Source of the DNA: Nitrosomonas oligotropha
Lineage (GTDB): Bacteria > Pseudomonadota > Gammaproteobacteria > Burkholderiales > Nitrosomonadaceae
Assembly (NCBI RefSeq): GCF_900106555.1
Contig: NZ_FNOE01000013.1
Span: 1 to 64,000, forward strand
DNA length: 64,000 nucleotides
Direction of reading: 5' to 3'
Shown: positions 1 through 8,987 of the stretch, one piece after another
How positions within the stretch are numbered: the stretch's first letter is position 1
Layout of the letters: each line of letters starts with the position of its first letter
Program-made: the position numbers and the translations under genes
The notes under the pieces: model-generated
Database searches by the model: none
What the model saw: the letters and a program-made list of their open reading frames with translations, nothing else
What the model was told of the DNA's origin: nothing

Positions 1-212
1 AGGCCGTACTGCAACGTCTTGAACCGTTGGTTGGTACTATTACGCGGGACAAATTCCTGTAGCCTGGCTCGTTTCAGTACGTCATAAATCGTTGGACGGC
101 TGACCTGGAAGCGTTCCGCAAAATGCGCTACCTTCCACAGCCGGGTTTGATATAGCTGCCAAATCTCCTGGCGATCCAATAATATTAAGCGAGTGCGTTT
201 GTGTATCTTCAT
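1..212 (-). CDS. Transposase N-terminus (HTH, IS481-like), cut by window edge
   Basis: The minus-strand frame opens with ATG at 212 (MKIHKRTRLIL...) and runs off the left edge, so only about 70 residues are visible. It contains a helix-turn-helix segment (residues about 28-50, ending in VSRPTIYDVLKRAR) typical of the N-terminus of IS481/IS3-type DDE transposases, followed by a STNQRFK stretch that I associate with the same proteins. The DDE catalytic part is outside the window. The Shine-Dalgarno AGGAG lies at 223-227, inside the loop of a hairpin described separately. It could also be a DNA-binding regulator, but the MKIHKRTRL opening favours a transposase. Confidence 0.65.
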   Translation of the reverse strand, partial: MKIHKRTRLILLDRQEIWQLYQTRLWKVAHFAERFQVSRPTIYDVLKRARLQEFVPRNSTNQRFKTLQYG

Positions 213-214
213 CT

Positions 215-236
215 ACAGTATTCTCCTGAATACTGT
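215..236 (-). promoter_or_regulatory. Perfect hairpin with the transposase ribosome-binding site in its loop
   Basis: A 9-bp perfect inverted repeat (ACAGTATTC / GAATACTGT) has a 4-nt loop, and the AGGAG of the transposase gene spans this loop and the stem edge. The start codon follows 2 nt after the stem. In the transcript this hairpin would be close enough to hinder ribosome binding. Alternatively it is a binding site for the transposase or part of the element's end. Confidence 0.5.
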
Positions 237-280
237 AAACAACGCCAGGAATTCTTACACCTAAGAGAATCCTGAATTTA

Positions 281-306
281 AGCCCCGCCACTGAGCGGGG
301 CTTTTT
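281..306 (+). terminator. Rho-independent terminator
   Basis: An 8-bp GC-rich stem (281-288 with 295-302) has a 6-nt loop and is followed on the plus strand by a run of T at 302-306. No plus-strand gene ends just upstream in the window, so it may belong to a gene displaced by the insertion sequence. Read on the minus strand it lies 33 bp after nikR but has only a weak T-tract. Confidence 0.7.
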
Positions 307-334
307 ATTGTCCGGCGCGCAATCGATGTTATTT

Positions 335-796
335 TTAAGTCATCGGACTGCTATGCGTATGCGAAGTGACGGAATGGGAATGCGGCTCTTGTTTCTGCTC
401 GAGCGGAACGATATGCAGCTTGCCATGCCGTACTCCGTTGGTGGCGATCACCTGGTGTGCAAAAAGCCTGACATCTTGAATGGTGCCACGCAGAATCGCA
501 ACCTCAAGGCAATTATCGTGATCCATATGCACATGCATGCTCGACAGCGTTAAATCATGATGATGGTGGTATGCGGAGGTTACTTGACTGGCTAAATCTC
601 TTTCATGGTGATTATAAATGTAGCTGAGTGTGGCAATGCAATAGCCTTTGTTGTCTTTTTCCAAGCGGGTGGATTCAAGGTAATCTCGCACCAGGTCGCG
701 GATTGCTTCCGACCGATTATCATAACCGCGTGCTTGGGATACCTTATCAAATTGCTTAAACAATTGATCATCCATTGAAATAGTAAACCGTTCCAT
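335..796 (-). CDS. nikR: Nickel-responsive transcriptional regulator NikR
   Basis: NikR is a ribbon-helix-helix repressor that binds DNA when loaded with Ni(II) and controls nickel uptake genes. The 153-residue protein has the N-terminal ribbon-helix-helix (MERFTISMDDQL..., residues 1-45) and a C-terminal ACT-like metal domain. The square-planar nickel ligands of E. coli NikR (H76, H87, H89, C95) are matched by H77 in an HHHH run, H88 and H90 in HVH, and C96. The His-rich tail (HSHSVTSHTH) is extra. The ATG at 796 was chosen because AAGGA sits 6 nt upstream; a GTG at 817 lacks this. The gene follows the TonB receptor gene by 54 bp on the same strand, so the two probably form a nickel-controlled operon. 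Confidence 0.93.
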   Translation of the reverse strand: MERFTISMDDQLFKQFDKVSQARGYDNRSEAIRDLVRDYLESTRLEKDNKGYCIATLSYIYNHHERDLASQVTSAYHHHHDLTLSSMHVHMDHDNCLEVAILRGTIQDVRLFAHQVIATNGVRHGKLHIVPLEQKQEPHSHSVTSHTHSSPMT

Positions 797-850
797 AACA
801 TTTCCTTGAATTTTCACCGGCCAGAGTCTATGACGGCCAGATTCCGGTAA

Positions 851-2929
851 TTAAAAGTTTGCCACCAGATTAACACGAATTGAACGGCTTTCTATGGGAT
901 GAAAGTGTAAGTCCTTCACACCGGCGGCAGGTTCACCCGGTAGCCTTGATGCATAATAATAATCGATTGCATGGGCTTTGGAATTCAACAGATTAAATCC
1001 TTGCACGGCTACTTGCACATTTTTGCCGATTTTGTAGCCGATCTGCCCATTCAACGTAATTGTATGATTCGATTGCACGCTGTTATCTTCAATCAACGAG
1101 CGCTTGCCAAAATACCGCCACTGCATGTTACCAAACAACCGCCCGATGTTGTCCACCGATACCGCCAGCTTGCCGGCGCCTCTGATCGCCCCCGGTATAT
1201 GGTCGCCACTCGGGTCGGGATCACTAAAATGTGCACGCGCCAGAGCATAATCCAGGTCGATCGTTAGCCAATCGGACGGCATATAAAACGCTGAGATTTC
1301 AAACCCCTCCCGCCGACTTGGGCGACTGGCTTCGGTAGTGCCGGCATCGCCGACAAATAATAACTCCGAATCCAGATCCAAGCGAAATACAGCCAAAGAT
1401 GCTTGCAATCCGGGAATAATCCCGGTACGCACACCGGCTTCATAGCCTGTCGAACGCACCAGCGGGTTGACCCTATTCACCGGATCGCCGGATTTGGGAT
1501 CAACGGTAGCCGTCGTGCCGCGTGCGTCGTTGCTATGAAACCCGCTACCGTAATTAACATAGAATTCGGTTTGCGCCCACGGTCCAAAAATCAGGCTGAG
1601 TTTTGGATTGGTCATGCTGTCATAGCGTTTGCCCGAATTAACATTGAGGCTGCTGTCGACATCGAACCAGTAGTAATCCGAACGTACACCGGCCACGGTA
1701 CGGAATTTCTCCAACCATTGAATACTGTTTTGATAGTATATGCCTACACTATTTTCATTTATATGATCTCTTCGAGTAGTTGATAATGTCTGACGCTGCT
1801 TCGTACTGAGCAATCCATTGTCGATCACGTCATTTTGCAACTGCACTCCGGCTGTATTTTCGATTTCGAGCCCGCCGATTTTGTTGATCCAGAGATGATT
1901 GATATTCAGCGCAGACTGGAAGCGCTTATCGATTTGAGAGAATTGATCACCGTTGACGGGATCATCGAGAAAATAGGTAAAATTTGAAAATAGCGCCAGA
2001 TTACTGTGTACGGTATAGAGATTTAATTGCGTGGTACCCAACCGGCTCACATGTTGCAATGCACCCGAAAGGCTGAAGCGATGCGATTCACCGCCATCAC
2101 TGGGATCGATCGCCCCCAGCCTTGGAACGTAGCCATTCACAACGCCCCGGAGCGGAATCTGATCAGTGGAATTCCATTTTCCGCCATATCCCATTGCCGT
2201 CACATTAAACTTGGTCGGGCCACTATCCTGACTATAGCGCAACACTGCATTAAATTTTTTGAAATCTTCATTCTTAATCCAGGGACCGTCTTTGGTCAGC
2301 AGCTCCAGGGCATATAAAACATGACCTTTGCCGGTCTCATGCGATTTTGCTATCAATCCGCGCATAAATCCTTGCTGACCCAAGCCGTAGCTGGCGATGC
2401 CTTTCGGCAACTTGTCAACGTAGCTCATGCTGACTGCACCGGCTGAGGAAAAATCGCCTTGATTGGCATAATAAGGTCCTTTTACGTACTGCACATTACC
2501 ACTCAATTCTGGAATGATGAAATTGGTATCCGACCAGCCCTGTCCATGCCCATGCGAGCGCTGATTGACCAGCATGCCGTCCACGGTAATGCGTAAGTCT
2601 GTGCCATGATCGAGATTAAATCCACGTAAGAAATATTGATTGGCTTTGCCTTCACCGCTATGCTGCGTAACGATCAAGCCGGGCACGGTTTCCAGCAATT
2701 CTCCCGGGCGATAAACGGTACGCGAATCGAGTTGCTGCTTTAGGACTGTACCCTCACTGGCGGAATTCGCAGTGCCGATCAACTCGCGCAAATTAGCACG
2801 TATAATCATTTCCTTAAGTGTCGGAACGCCTGCTGCATCGATTGAGAAAGGCATCCATGCCAATAACAAAATACTGTTACGGAAACTCTGCCGTTTCAAT
2901 GTAAAAATTAGTTTTGTTCTCTTCTCCAC
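851..2929 (-). CDS. TonB-dependent outer-membrane receptor, probably for nickel or another metal
   Basis: This is an energy-dependent outer-membrane importer driven by TonB. The 692-residue protein has an N-terminal hydrophobic signal segment, a plug domain (about residues 60-175, with LRGFNLDHGTD and ITVDGMLVNQ motifs and an SHGHGQGW His cluster) and a long beta-barrel ending in the usual aromatic residue (VNLVANF). The GTG at 2929 is preferred because GAGGA lies 7 nt upstream; a GTG at 2965 has no ribosome-binding site. It lies directly upstream of nikR and faces a metal ABC transporter, so its substrate is probably a nickel chelate. Zinc is the main alternative. The assignment to the receptor family is firm; the substrate is inference. 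Confidence 0.85.
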   Translation of the reverse strand: MEKRTKLIFTLKRQSFRNSILLLAWMPFSIDAAGVPTLKEMIIRANLRELIGTANSASEGTVLKQQLDSRTVYRPGELLETVPGLIVTQHSGEGKANQYFLRGFNLDHGTDLRITVDGMLVNQRSHGHGQGWSDTNFIIPELSGNVQYVKGPYYANQGDFSSAGAVSMSYVDKLPKGIASYGLGQQGFMRGLIAKSHETGKGHVLYALELLTKDGPWIKNEDFKKFNAVLRYSQDSGPTKFNVTAMGYGGKWNSTDQIPLRGVVNGYVPRLGAIDPSDGGESHRFSLSGALQHVSRLGTTQLNLYTVHSNLALFSNFTYFLDDPVNGDQFSQIDKRFQSALNINHLWINKIGGLEIENTAGVQLQNDVIDNGLLSTKQRQTLSTTRRDHINENSVGIYYQNSIQWLEKFRTVAGVRSDYYWFDVDSSLNVNSGKRYDSMTNPKLSLIFGPWAQTEFYVNYGSGFHSNDARGTTATVDPKSGDPVNRVNPLVRSTGYEAGVRTGIIPGLQASLAVFRLDLDSELLFVGDAGTTEASRPSRREGFEISAFYMPSDWLTIDLDYALARAHFSDPDPSGDHIPGAIRGAGKLAVSVDNIGRLFGNMQWRYFGKRSLIEDNSVQSNHTITLNGQIGYKIGKNVQVAVQGFNLLNSKAHAIDYYYASRLPGEPAAGVKDLHFHPIESRSIRVNLVANF

Positions 2930-3005
2930 ACATTTTTCCTCGAAAAACTGCTCGTTTTCATGCACTAATGTGATATATCTATAAACTGGCTCAGGATCTA
3001 AGAAT

Positions 3006-3032
3006 GTATGATAAATTGATTTTTTTTCATAT
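3006..3032. promoter_or_regulatory. Candidate NikR operator between divergent metal-uptake genes
   Basis: GTATGA at 3006-3011 and TCATAT at 3027-3032 are separated by 15 bases. The E. coli NikR operator is GTATGA-N16-TCATAC, so the half-sites match at 11 of 12 positions but the spacing is one base short. The site lies 77 bp upstream of the TonB-receptor start and 39 bp upstream of the ABC-transporter start, so it could control both. Confidence 0.45.
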
Positions 3033-3070
3033 TATCTTGCTATAGCGTAAGTACAAAGGAAAATTTCACA

Positions 3071-4039
3071 ATGAAAAAATTAATGGATCGAATCGCCAGA
3101 CTGCTTCTATACGGGTTCGCGCTGATGCTTTCACATTCGGCGCCAGTATTTGCGGTTGATGGAAAATTGAATATCGTGACCACCGTTTCACCGATTACGA
3201 ATATTGTGCAGAATATTGGCGGAAGCCATGTCAAAGTAACCGGAATCGTTCCGGACGGAACCGATTCTCACACTTTTGAACCCCTCCCTTCCGATGTAAA
3301 AACACTGCAAGCAGCCAGCATCATTATTGTGAATGGTCTTGATCTGGAGTCGCCAACACTGAATCTGGCCAATAAAGTAAAAAATCCTGCCACACTCATT
3401 CTCCAATTAGGTAACCGGGCATTGACCGAAGCGGAATGGCAGTACGATTTCAGTTTTCCGCGTGAACAAGGGCATCCGAATCCGCATTTATGGCTCAATA
3501 TTGCATTAGTGATGCGCTACGCGGAAATCGTCAAGGATCAATTGATCGCGATGGATCCAGTCAATACGGCAAGCTATCAGCAAAACGCAGCAATCTATCT
3601 GGCCAAACTGCAAAAACTCGATCAGGCGATTTTCAAGTGTGTTGAGAGCATTCCGGAAAACAACCGTAAACTCGTCACCTATCATGATTCTTTTGCTTAT
3701 TTTGCGCCACGCTACGGCATGACCGTAATCGCGGCCATACAACCTTCCGATTTTTCAGAACCGGGCCCGCAGGAAGTCATCAGCATCATTAAGCAAATCA
3801 GAGAATCCGGCGTACCCGCGATCTTCGGTTCGGAAGTTTTTCCCAGCAAGGTGATGGCGCAAATCGCACGTGAATCAAAAGCCAAATTTGTCGATCAATT
3901 GTCCGACGACGCATTGCCTGCCGCGCCTAACCATTCGTTTATTGGCATGATGGTCCATAATATGACCATCATGACCGAAGCGCTTGGCGGAAACCCAACA
4001 TGCGTGGCTAACATCGATGCCAGCAACATTCCCTTCTGA
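3071..4039 (+). CDS. Metal ABC transporter, periplasmic substrate-binding protein (cluster A-I, ZnuA-like)
   Basis: This protein captures a divalent metal in the periplasm and delivers it to the permease encoded downstream. Its 322 residues start with a signal peptide (cleavage probably near VFA-VDG, residue 28). The metal ligands of the family are visible: H67 in DSHTFEP, H139 in NPHLWL and H205 in TYHDSFAYF, with an acidic residue in VDQLSDDALP. Three histidines fit the zinc-type (ZnuA) site better than the manganese type, which has Glu at the third position. The charged His-rich loop of classical ZnuA is absent. Location opposite nikR and the TonB receptor suggests nickel as a possible substrate. 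It is the first gene of a three-gene operon. Confidence 0.87.
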   Translation: MKKLMDRIARLLLYGFALMLSHSAPVFAVDGKLNIVTTVSPITNIVQNIGGSHVKVTGIVPDGTDSHTFEPLPSDVKTLQAASIIIVNGLDLESPTLNLANKVKNPATLILQLGNRALTEAEWQYDFSFPREQGHPNPHLWLNIALVMRYAEIVKDQLIAMDPVNTASYQQNAAIYLAKLQKLDQAIFKCVESIPENNRKLVTYHDSFAYFAPRYGMTVIAAIQPSDFSEPGPQEVISIIKQIRESGVPAIFGSEVFPSKVMAQIARESKAKFVDQLSDDALPAAPNHSFIGMMVHNMTIMTEALGGNPTCVANIDASNIPF

Positions 4040-4838
4040 TCCGCAAGTACACCATGCGGTCAAATTAACCGGCGTCACCGCTGGCTATGAGCACAATATC
4101 GTATTCGATAACCTTTCGCTGGAAATCGCCGCAGGTCAATTTGTCGGCATCGTCGGTCCCACAGCCAGCGGTAAAACCACGCTGCTTAAAATTATTTTGG
4201 GCTTGCATTCAGCGCACGCGGGCAAAGTACAATTGCATGACAGCACACCTGCAAATAAAGTAAAGCCGGGCGCCATCGGCTATGTGCCGCAACTGGGCAG
4301 TGTCGACTGGAATTTCCCGGTAACCGTCGCAGAAGTAATTACGATGGGGTTATACACCAATGGCCGTATTTGGCCCTGGCTCAGTGGGCAGGAACACGCA
4401 CGCGTGCGCGATCTTGCACATCGATTGAACATCGACAATTGTTTACAGCATCATATTAGCGATATATCGGGCGGCCAGCGGCAGCGTGCATTTCTGGCGC
4501 GCGCGTTGATCAACAATCCCAAACTGCTGATACTCGATGAACCGACTTCCGGCGTGGATATCAAGACGCAACATGAGGTATTGCATTTATTGAGCGACAT
4601 CAACCGGGAAGGCATCAGCATCATTCTGACGACGCATGACCTGAACGCAGTGGCCTCTCACCTGCCATGGATTATCTGTTTTAACCGGGGAATTGTGGCG
4701 CAAGGCCGCCCGCGCGACATTTTCACGAATGAAATCATGACCCGGACTTACGGCGGTGATATTGTCATCGTAAAGTACCAAGGTCACTTACTCATCGCCA
4801 ACAGCACACCGCTCAATTTCAACGGCGATAATCAGTAA
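4017..4838 (+). CDS. Metal ABC transporter ATP-binding protein
   Basis: This is the cytoplasmic ATPase that powers the metal importer. All nucleotide-binding motifs are present: Walker A GPTASGKTT, a Q-loop in YVPQ, signature SGGQRQR, Walker B LLILDEP and the switch histidine in TTHD. The length (273 residues) is normal for ZnuC/MntB-type ATPases. The start is uncertain: ATG at 4017 is used here, but an in-frame TTG at 3984 would overlap the preceding gene more. Either way the gene overlaps the binding-protein gene, which suggests translational coupling. Its stop overlaps the permease start by one base. Confidence 0.9.
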   Translation: MPATFPSDPQVHHAVKLTGVTAGYEHNIVFDNLSLEIAAGQFVGIVGPTASGKTTLLKIILGLHSAHAGKVQLHDSTPANKVKPGAIGYVPQLGSVDWNFPVTVAEVITMGLYTNGRIWPWLSGQEHARVRDLAHRLNIDNCLQHHISDISGGQRQRAFLARALINNPKLLILDEPTSGVDIKTQHEVLHLLSDINREGISIILTTHDLNAVASHLPWIICFNRGIVAQGRPRDIFTNEIMTRTYGGDIVIVKYQGHLLIANSTPLNFNGDNQ

Positions 4839-5674
4839 TGGAGTTTCTGCTTGAACCGCTTGAGTATGAATTTTTTCGTCATGCCTTGCTCGCGGCCTTC
4901 ATGATCGGCGCATCCAGTGGACTGATCGGCGTTTATGTCGTGCTGCGCGGCATGAGCTATGTCGGTCATGGACTATCGCATGCGGCAATTGGCGGCGCAA
5001 TCGTTGGTATCACCCTGAATTTGAATTTTTATACGGGTGCATGTGCAATGGGGCTGCTCGCGGCGCTGATCATCAACAAAATTACAAAAAATAATAAAAT
5101 CAAACTCGATGCCGCTATCGGTATAGTCACAACCGCCATGTTTGCGCTTGGTGTGGCGATTGTCAGCAAAATGCGTAATTTCAAGCAGAACTTCGAAGCG
5201 GTATTATTCGGCAACATCCTCGGCATCACCGGTGAAGATTTAATGATCATTGGATTGGTTACTTGTATCACACTGATTACAATGTTCTTTAGCTACCGCG
5301 CACTACTCTTCTCCACATTTGATAGCGAAGCGGCGCAGGTATCCGGTATCAAAACGGCGCCGGTCCAATTGCTATTTTCCTTGTTACTGACACTTTCCGT
5401 GATTGCATCCTTGAATGTAGTTGGCGTCACCATGGTTGCTGCCACACTCATTGCACCTGCGGTCACGGCGAGAATGTTGACCGATAGCTTTAGCAAAATG
5501 ATCATTTATTCCATGTTCTTGGGTGCGATAACCGGCGTAACCGGCATGTATCTCAGCTATATTCTTAACGTGCCTTCCGGCACAACCATCGTGTTATTCA
5601 GCGCACTGGTATTCAGCCTGTCGTTATTGATAAAACCGGCGCGCAGCCTCAAAAAACGATTATCGCTTCCCTAA
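4838..5674 (+). CDS. Metal ABC transporter permease (ZnuB/MntC type)
   Basis: This is the integral inner-membrane channel of the metal importer. The 278 residues are almost wholly hydrophobic, with about eight or nine membrane segments, and carry family features such as SGLIGVYVVLRGMSYVGHGLSHAAIGG near the N-terminus (split here at residues about 25-52) and SLNVVGVTMVAATLIAPA near residue 190. The start codon overlaps the ATPase stop (TAATG), so the two proteins are made together. Assignment to the family is secure; the metal transported is not shown by the sequence. Confidence 0.9.
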   Translation: MEFLLEPLEYEFFRHALLAAFMIGASSGLIGVYVVLRGMSYVGHGLSHAAIGGAIVGITLNLNFYTGACAMGLLAALIINKITKNNKIKLDAAIGIVTTAMFALGVAIVSKMRNFKQNFEAVLFGNILGITGEDLMIIGLVTCITLITMFFSYRALLFSTFDSEAAQVSGIKTAPVQLLFSLLLTLSVIASLNVVGVTMVAATLIAPAVTARMLTDSFSKMIIYSMFLGAITGVTGMYLSYILNVPSGTTIVLFSALVFSLSLLIKPARSLKKRLSLP

Positions 5675-5802
5675 CGCCCAGCGTCTTTCCAGCAGCTCCG
5701 CTCAAAGAATCGAGAGTTATGTCGCTATATAGTTCACTTTTATTTGCGGCATGTTCGATTCAACCAACACCGGCCCATTCGGGTAACAAGGAGCGCAAGA
5801 AT

Positions 5803-7083
5803 ATGGAAGGATTGATTGTTGAACCATCCAGGACTTATCAAAAACTTCTCTCAACCGCGATTGAATCAGGCGGACTCGGAACCCGGCAGGTTTCAACCGG
5901 CAACGAAGCATTGATTCTGCTCAAACAACAATCTTTTGATCTGGTATTTATCGCGACCCATCTGCAGGATATGGATGGCCCAATGTTTTCGTCGCAACTC
6001 CGCGCCGATTCCCGTACCCGGCAAATTCCGCTGGTGATGATTACCGCAAACGACAATAAGGAATTTCAGGACGAAGCATTTTCAGCCGGGGTAACAGAAA
6101 TATTTTCCAAGCACGAACTGGATAAAATCACCAGCTACACCGTGCAGTTCTCGAGAAAACGATGCAACAAGGCCATGAGCGGTCGTATTTTGTATCTTGA
6201 AGACAGCACATCCATGGCAAGCGCGGTGACTACATTGCTCACCGAATGCGGTTATACGGTAGATCATTTCAGTAGTGGTGAAAAAGGATTGCTGGCGTTG
6301 CAAGACAATGATTATGATCTGGTGTTAGCCGACACTTTATTGAAAGGAAAGCTCAATGGCCACGGTATTGTCAAAGCGATCCGCAATCTTGAGAATGATA
6401 AAAAGGATGTGCCGCTACTGGTTTTCTCGGTTCTGGACGATGTTACGCGTAAAGTTGAGCTGCTGCGTTCCGGTGTGAATGACTACGTCAGTAAGCCACT
6501 CATCCAGGAAGAATTGCTGGCGCGAATCAACACGCTGATCAGCCATAAGAAACTGCTCAATAAAGCAATCACTCAGCAGAACCGGATGCACGAGCTGGCG
6601 ATGAAAGATCCGCTCACCGGTTTATACAATCGCCATTTTCTGCTGGAGACGGCGCCGTCAAAATTGCGTGAAGCCGCCCGGCACAGCATTCCATGCAGCT
6701 TGATCGTGGCCGACATCGACCGGTTCAAAACCATCAATGATAACTTCGGTCTCGCTAGCGGGGATAAAGTATTAAAAGAAGTTGCTGCGACACTCACCGG
6801 ATCCATTCGCAGAGAAGATATCGCGTCACGTTATGGTGAGGAAGAATTCGCCTTGCTGCTGCCACATTGTGATCTTGCTGGTGCGGCAATGATCGCCGAA
6901 AAAATACGCCAATCCATCGAGCACCTGCAACCTTCTGGCATCCATGTCACTGCAAGTCTGGGCGTTGCCGAACTGCAGTTCAAAACATCCGATGGCTTCT
7001 CCGATCTATTGAAAGCCGCAACGGAAGCGGTCGATCGTGCTAAATCAAACGGATGCAATCAAGTTTCCGTACATCATCCATAA
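5803..7083 (+). CDS. Response regulator with two receiver domains and a variant GGDEF domain
   Basis: This is a predicted diguanylate cyclase of the PleD type (receiver-receiver-GGDEF), 426 residues. The first receiver (residues 1-115) is degenerate: the phospho-accepting Asp is Ala51 in DLVFIATHL and the N-terminal acidic pair is replaced by EP. The second receiver (128-245) keeps the acidic residues (YLEDS), the Asp in DLVLADT and the Lys in SKPL. The cyclase motif reads YGEEEF where the family has GG(D/E)EF, so the second Gly is Glu. An inhibitory RxxD site (RRED) lies five residues before it. ATG 5803 is chosen because AAGGAG lies 9 nt upstream; an upstream ATG at 5719 has no such site. 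Activity is uncertain because of the altered motif. Confidence 0.85.
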   Translation: MEGLIVEPSRTYQKLLSTAIESGGLGTRQVSTGNEALILLKQQSFDLVFIATHLQDMDGPMFSSQLRADSRTRQIPLVMITANDNKEFQDEAFSAGVTEIFSKHELDKITSYTVQFSRKRCNKAMSGRILYLEDSTSMASAVTTLLTECGYTVDHFSSGEKGLLALQDNDYDLVLADTLLKGKLNGHGIVKAIRNLENDKKDVPLLVFSVLDDVTRKVELLRSGVNDYVSKPLIQEELLARINTLISHKKLLNKAITQQNRMHELAMKDPLTGLYNRHFLLETAPSKLREAARHSIPCSLIVADIDRFKTINDNFGLASGDKVLKEVAATLTGSIRREDIASRYGEEEFALLLPHCDLAGAAMIAEKIRQSIEHLQPSGIHVTASLGVAELQFKTSDGFSDLLKAATEAVDRAKSNGCNQVSVHHP

Positions 7084-7108
7084 ACAATCGCAAGTATCAA
7101 TCGAACCG

Positions 7109-8866
7109 CTATGCGGAATTTCGCTTTAGTATGGCGGCTTCGTGGCTCTCAATATAGCGTTGATGTTTCTTTTCCTTGATGGCGCCGACATGCACCAAAA
7201 TTAGCGCGTCCACACAGTTGGAAAATTGCGGATCGATATTAAAACCGAGGAACTCGCAACCGCCCGGCTCGCATAATTCCACGTACTGCTTATACAGAAC
7301 CGGCACTTTAACCCCGGCCGCATCCAACTTTTCTTTCAACAGTGCATACGCTTGCTTGTATCCCGTTTCATCGGTAGCTTTGCCAAACCTTGCGAAATCC
7401 GCTGCTGCATTGAATTGAAACGGAAGCCTGGGCGCGGCCAACTGATTGTCATTGCCGCACAGTTGCTGATAGAAATTTGCAATCGTCTGCTGAGCCGCTT
7501 CCGGTAGCGCAGTGCTCATCGACACCGGTCCGGTCATATAGCGAATTTCCGGGTGCTTATACAGATAAGCGCCAATGCCGTACCACAAATAATCCAGGCT
7601 GCGTTTGTTCTGGTAGCGCGGTTGAATGAAACTGCGCCCAAGTTCTATCGAATGTTCCAGATACGGCAGAAATGCCGGGGTGAATTTGAACAAGCTATGC
7701 GTGTACAACCCATCCGCACCGCGTGCTTTGAGAATTTTTGCCGCTTCACCGATACGATACGAACCGATAATCTCCAGTTCGTCTTCGTCCCACAATATCA
7801 AATGACGGTAATAACGGTCATAGCTGTCGATATCTAGTGTGTTGCCGGTGCCTTCCTGCACCTGACGGAAAGATAATTCGCGTAAACGGCCGATTTCACG
7901 CATCACGCTGGAATTCGGCATGTAGTCAAACAGATAAATATGCTTGCCATCCTGGGTTTTCCCGATGAGTTGGGAGGCTTTTAACTCCTTGCGGATTAAC
8001 TTGGTGCGAACGGGGTGAATTATGTTTTCAATCGGTTTGAACAGCTCTTTCTTCTTCCTTTCGCCCAGTAAATAAACCTGCTTGCGCATCAGTTTCGCCA
8101 CAGCCTTTTTAGACAAATCCATTGCCGCAATCGATTCCCATGGAATCGGCTTGCCGATACGGAACGAAACCTCACCGCCTTGCTTATTGAACATTTCATT
8201 GACCAGCATCATCGTGCCAAGCGGTCTGTAGATACTGGATAGACCGTAAAACATCGCGGAATTTTTACCACCGATATGAACCGGTACAATCGGCGCTTTG
8301 GTTTTCTTGGCCAGCGAAATAAAACCGGATTTCCACTTGCCGTCACGCACGCCCAGCGGGGAAATACGCGATACTTCACCGGTGGGAAACACAATCACCG
8401 CTTGTTCAGCTTCCAATGCCTCGATAATCTGATTCATGTTGTCACGGTGCTGCGCAACTTTGGAAAAATTATCCACCGGCAAAAACAGACTTTTCAGTGG
8501 ATCAATACAATCCAGCAAGCTCGTCGCCACAATCTTCACATCGGCGCGAATCTCCGACACCAGCTTCAACAGCGCCAAACCATCCAAGGAGCCGAGCGGA
8601 TGATTGGCTACAATCAACACCCGCCGCTGATCGGGAATACGCGCCCGGTCTTTACTGGAAACCTGAAACGAAAAATTGAAATGCTCCAGCACCGCATCGT
8701 TAAATTCCAATCCCTCCAAATGCCGATGCGTCTCGATGAAACGATTGATCTCATCCTGATGCAGTAACTTCTTCAAAAACGAAGAAGCCGCTTTCATCAG
8801 CGGCTTGTCGCTTTGCGTATCCGTGCCTGGAAAATAATCTTTCAACATCGCATCGACATCCAACAT
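7109..8866 (-). CDS. olsF: Bifunctional acyltransferase, OlsF-like (ornithine lipid synthesis)
   Basis: The 585-residue protein joins two acyltransferase modules. Residues about 60-270 form a glycerolipid-type (PlsC-like) acyltransferase with the motif ANHPLGSLDG and a downstream FPTGEVSR block. Residues about 300-560 resemble the OlsB/hemolysin-type GNAT N-acyltransferase (RELSFRQVQEGTG, RIGEA, GRSFIQPRYQ). This order is that of OlsF, which N-acylates ornithine and then O-acylates lyso-ornithine lipid, making a phosphorus-free membrane lipid in one polypeptide. GGAG lies 8 nt before the ATG. No other lipid gene is adjacent. The fusion is seen directly; the substrate (ornithine or another amino acid) is inferred from the family. 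Confidence 0.75.
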   Translation of the reverse strand: MLDVDAMLKDYFPGTDTQSDKPLMKAASSFLKKLLHQDEINRFIETHRHLEGLEFNDAVLEHFNFSFQVSSKDRARIPDQRRVLIVANHPLGSLDGLALLKLVSEIRADVKIVATSLLDCIDPLKSLFLPVDNFSKVAQHRDNMNQIIEALEAEQAVIVFPTGEVSRISPLGVRDGKWKSGFISLAKKTKAPIVPVHIGGKNSAMFYGLSSIYRPLGTMMLVNEMFNKQGGEVSFRIGKPIPWESIAAMDLSKKAVAKLMRKQVYLLGERKKKELFKPIENIIHPVRTKLIRKELKASQLIGKTQDGKHIYLFDYMPNSSVMREIGRLRELSFRQVQEGTGNTLDIDSYDRYYRHLILWDEDELEIIGSYRIGEAAKILKARGADGLYTHSLFKFTPAFLPYLEHSIELGRSFIQPRYQNKRSLDYLWYGIGAYLYKHPEIRYMTGPVSMSTALPEAAQQTIANFYQQLCGNDNQLAAPRLPFQFNAAADFARFGKATDETGYKQAYALLKEKLDAAGVKVPVLYKQYVELCEPGGCEFLGFNIDPQFSNCVDALILVHVGAIKEKKHQRYIESHEAAILKRNSA

Positions 8867-8987
8867 AAAACCGACTCCATTACGGGAATTGTATGCTGAT
8901 GAAGATATAGGATTAATGTGACAAGAAAATGACAGTTAGCCTAAGATTCTCTAACAAATCATTCCAGTGAAATATTGACGTTAAAAG

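Noticed and set aside
2985-3070. Zur box between the metal genes
   Set aside because: No Zur-like palindrome was seen; the NikR-type half-sites fit better.
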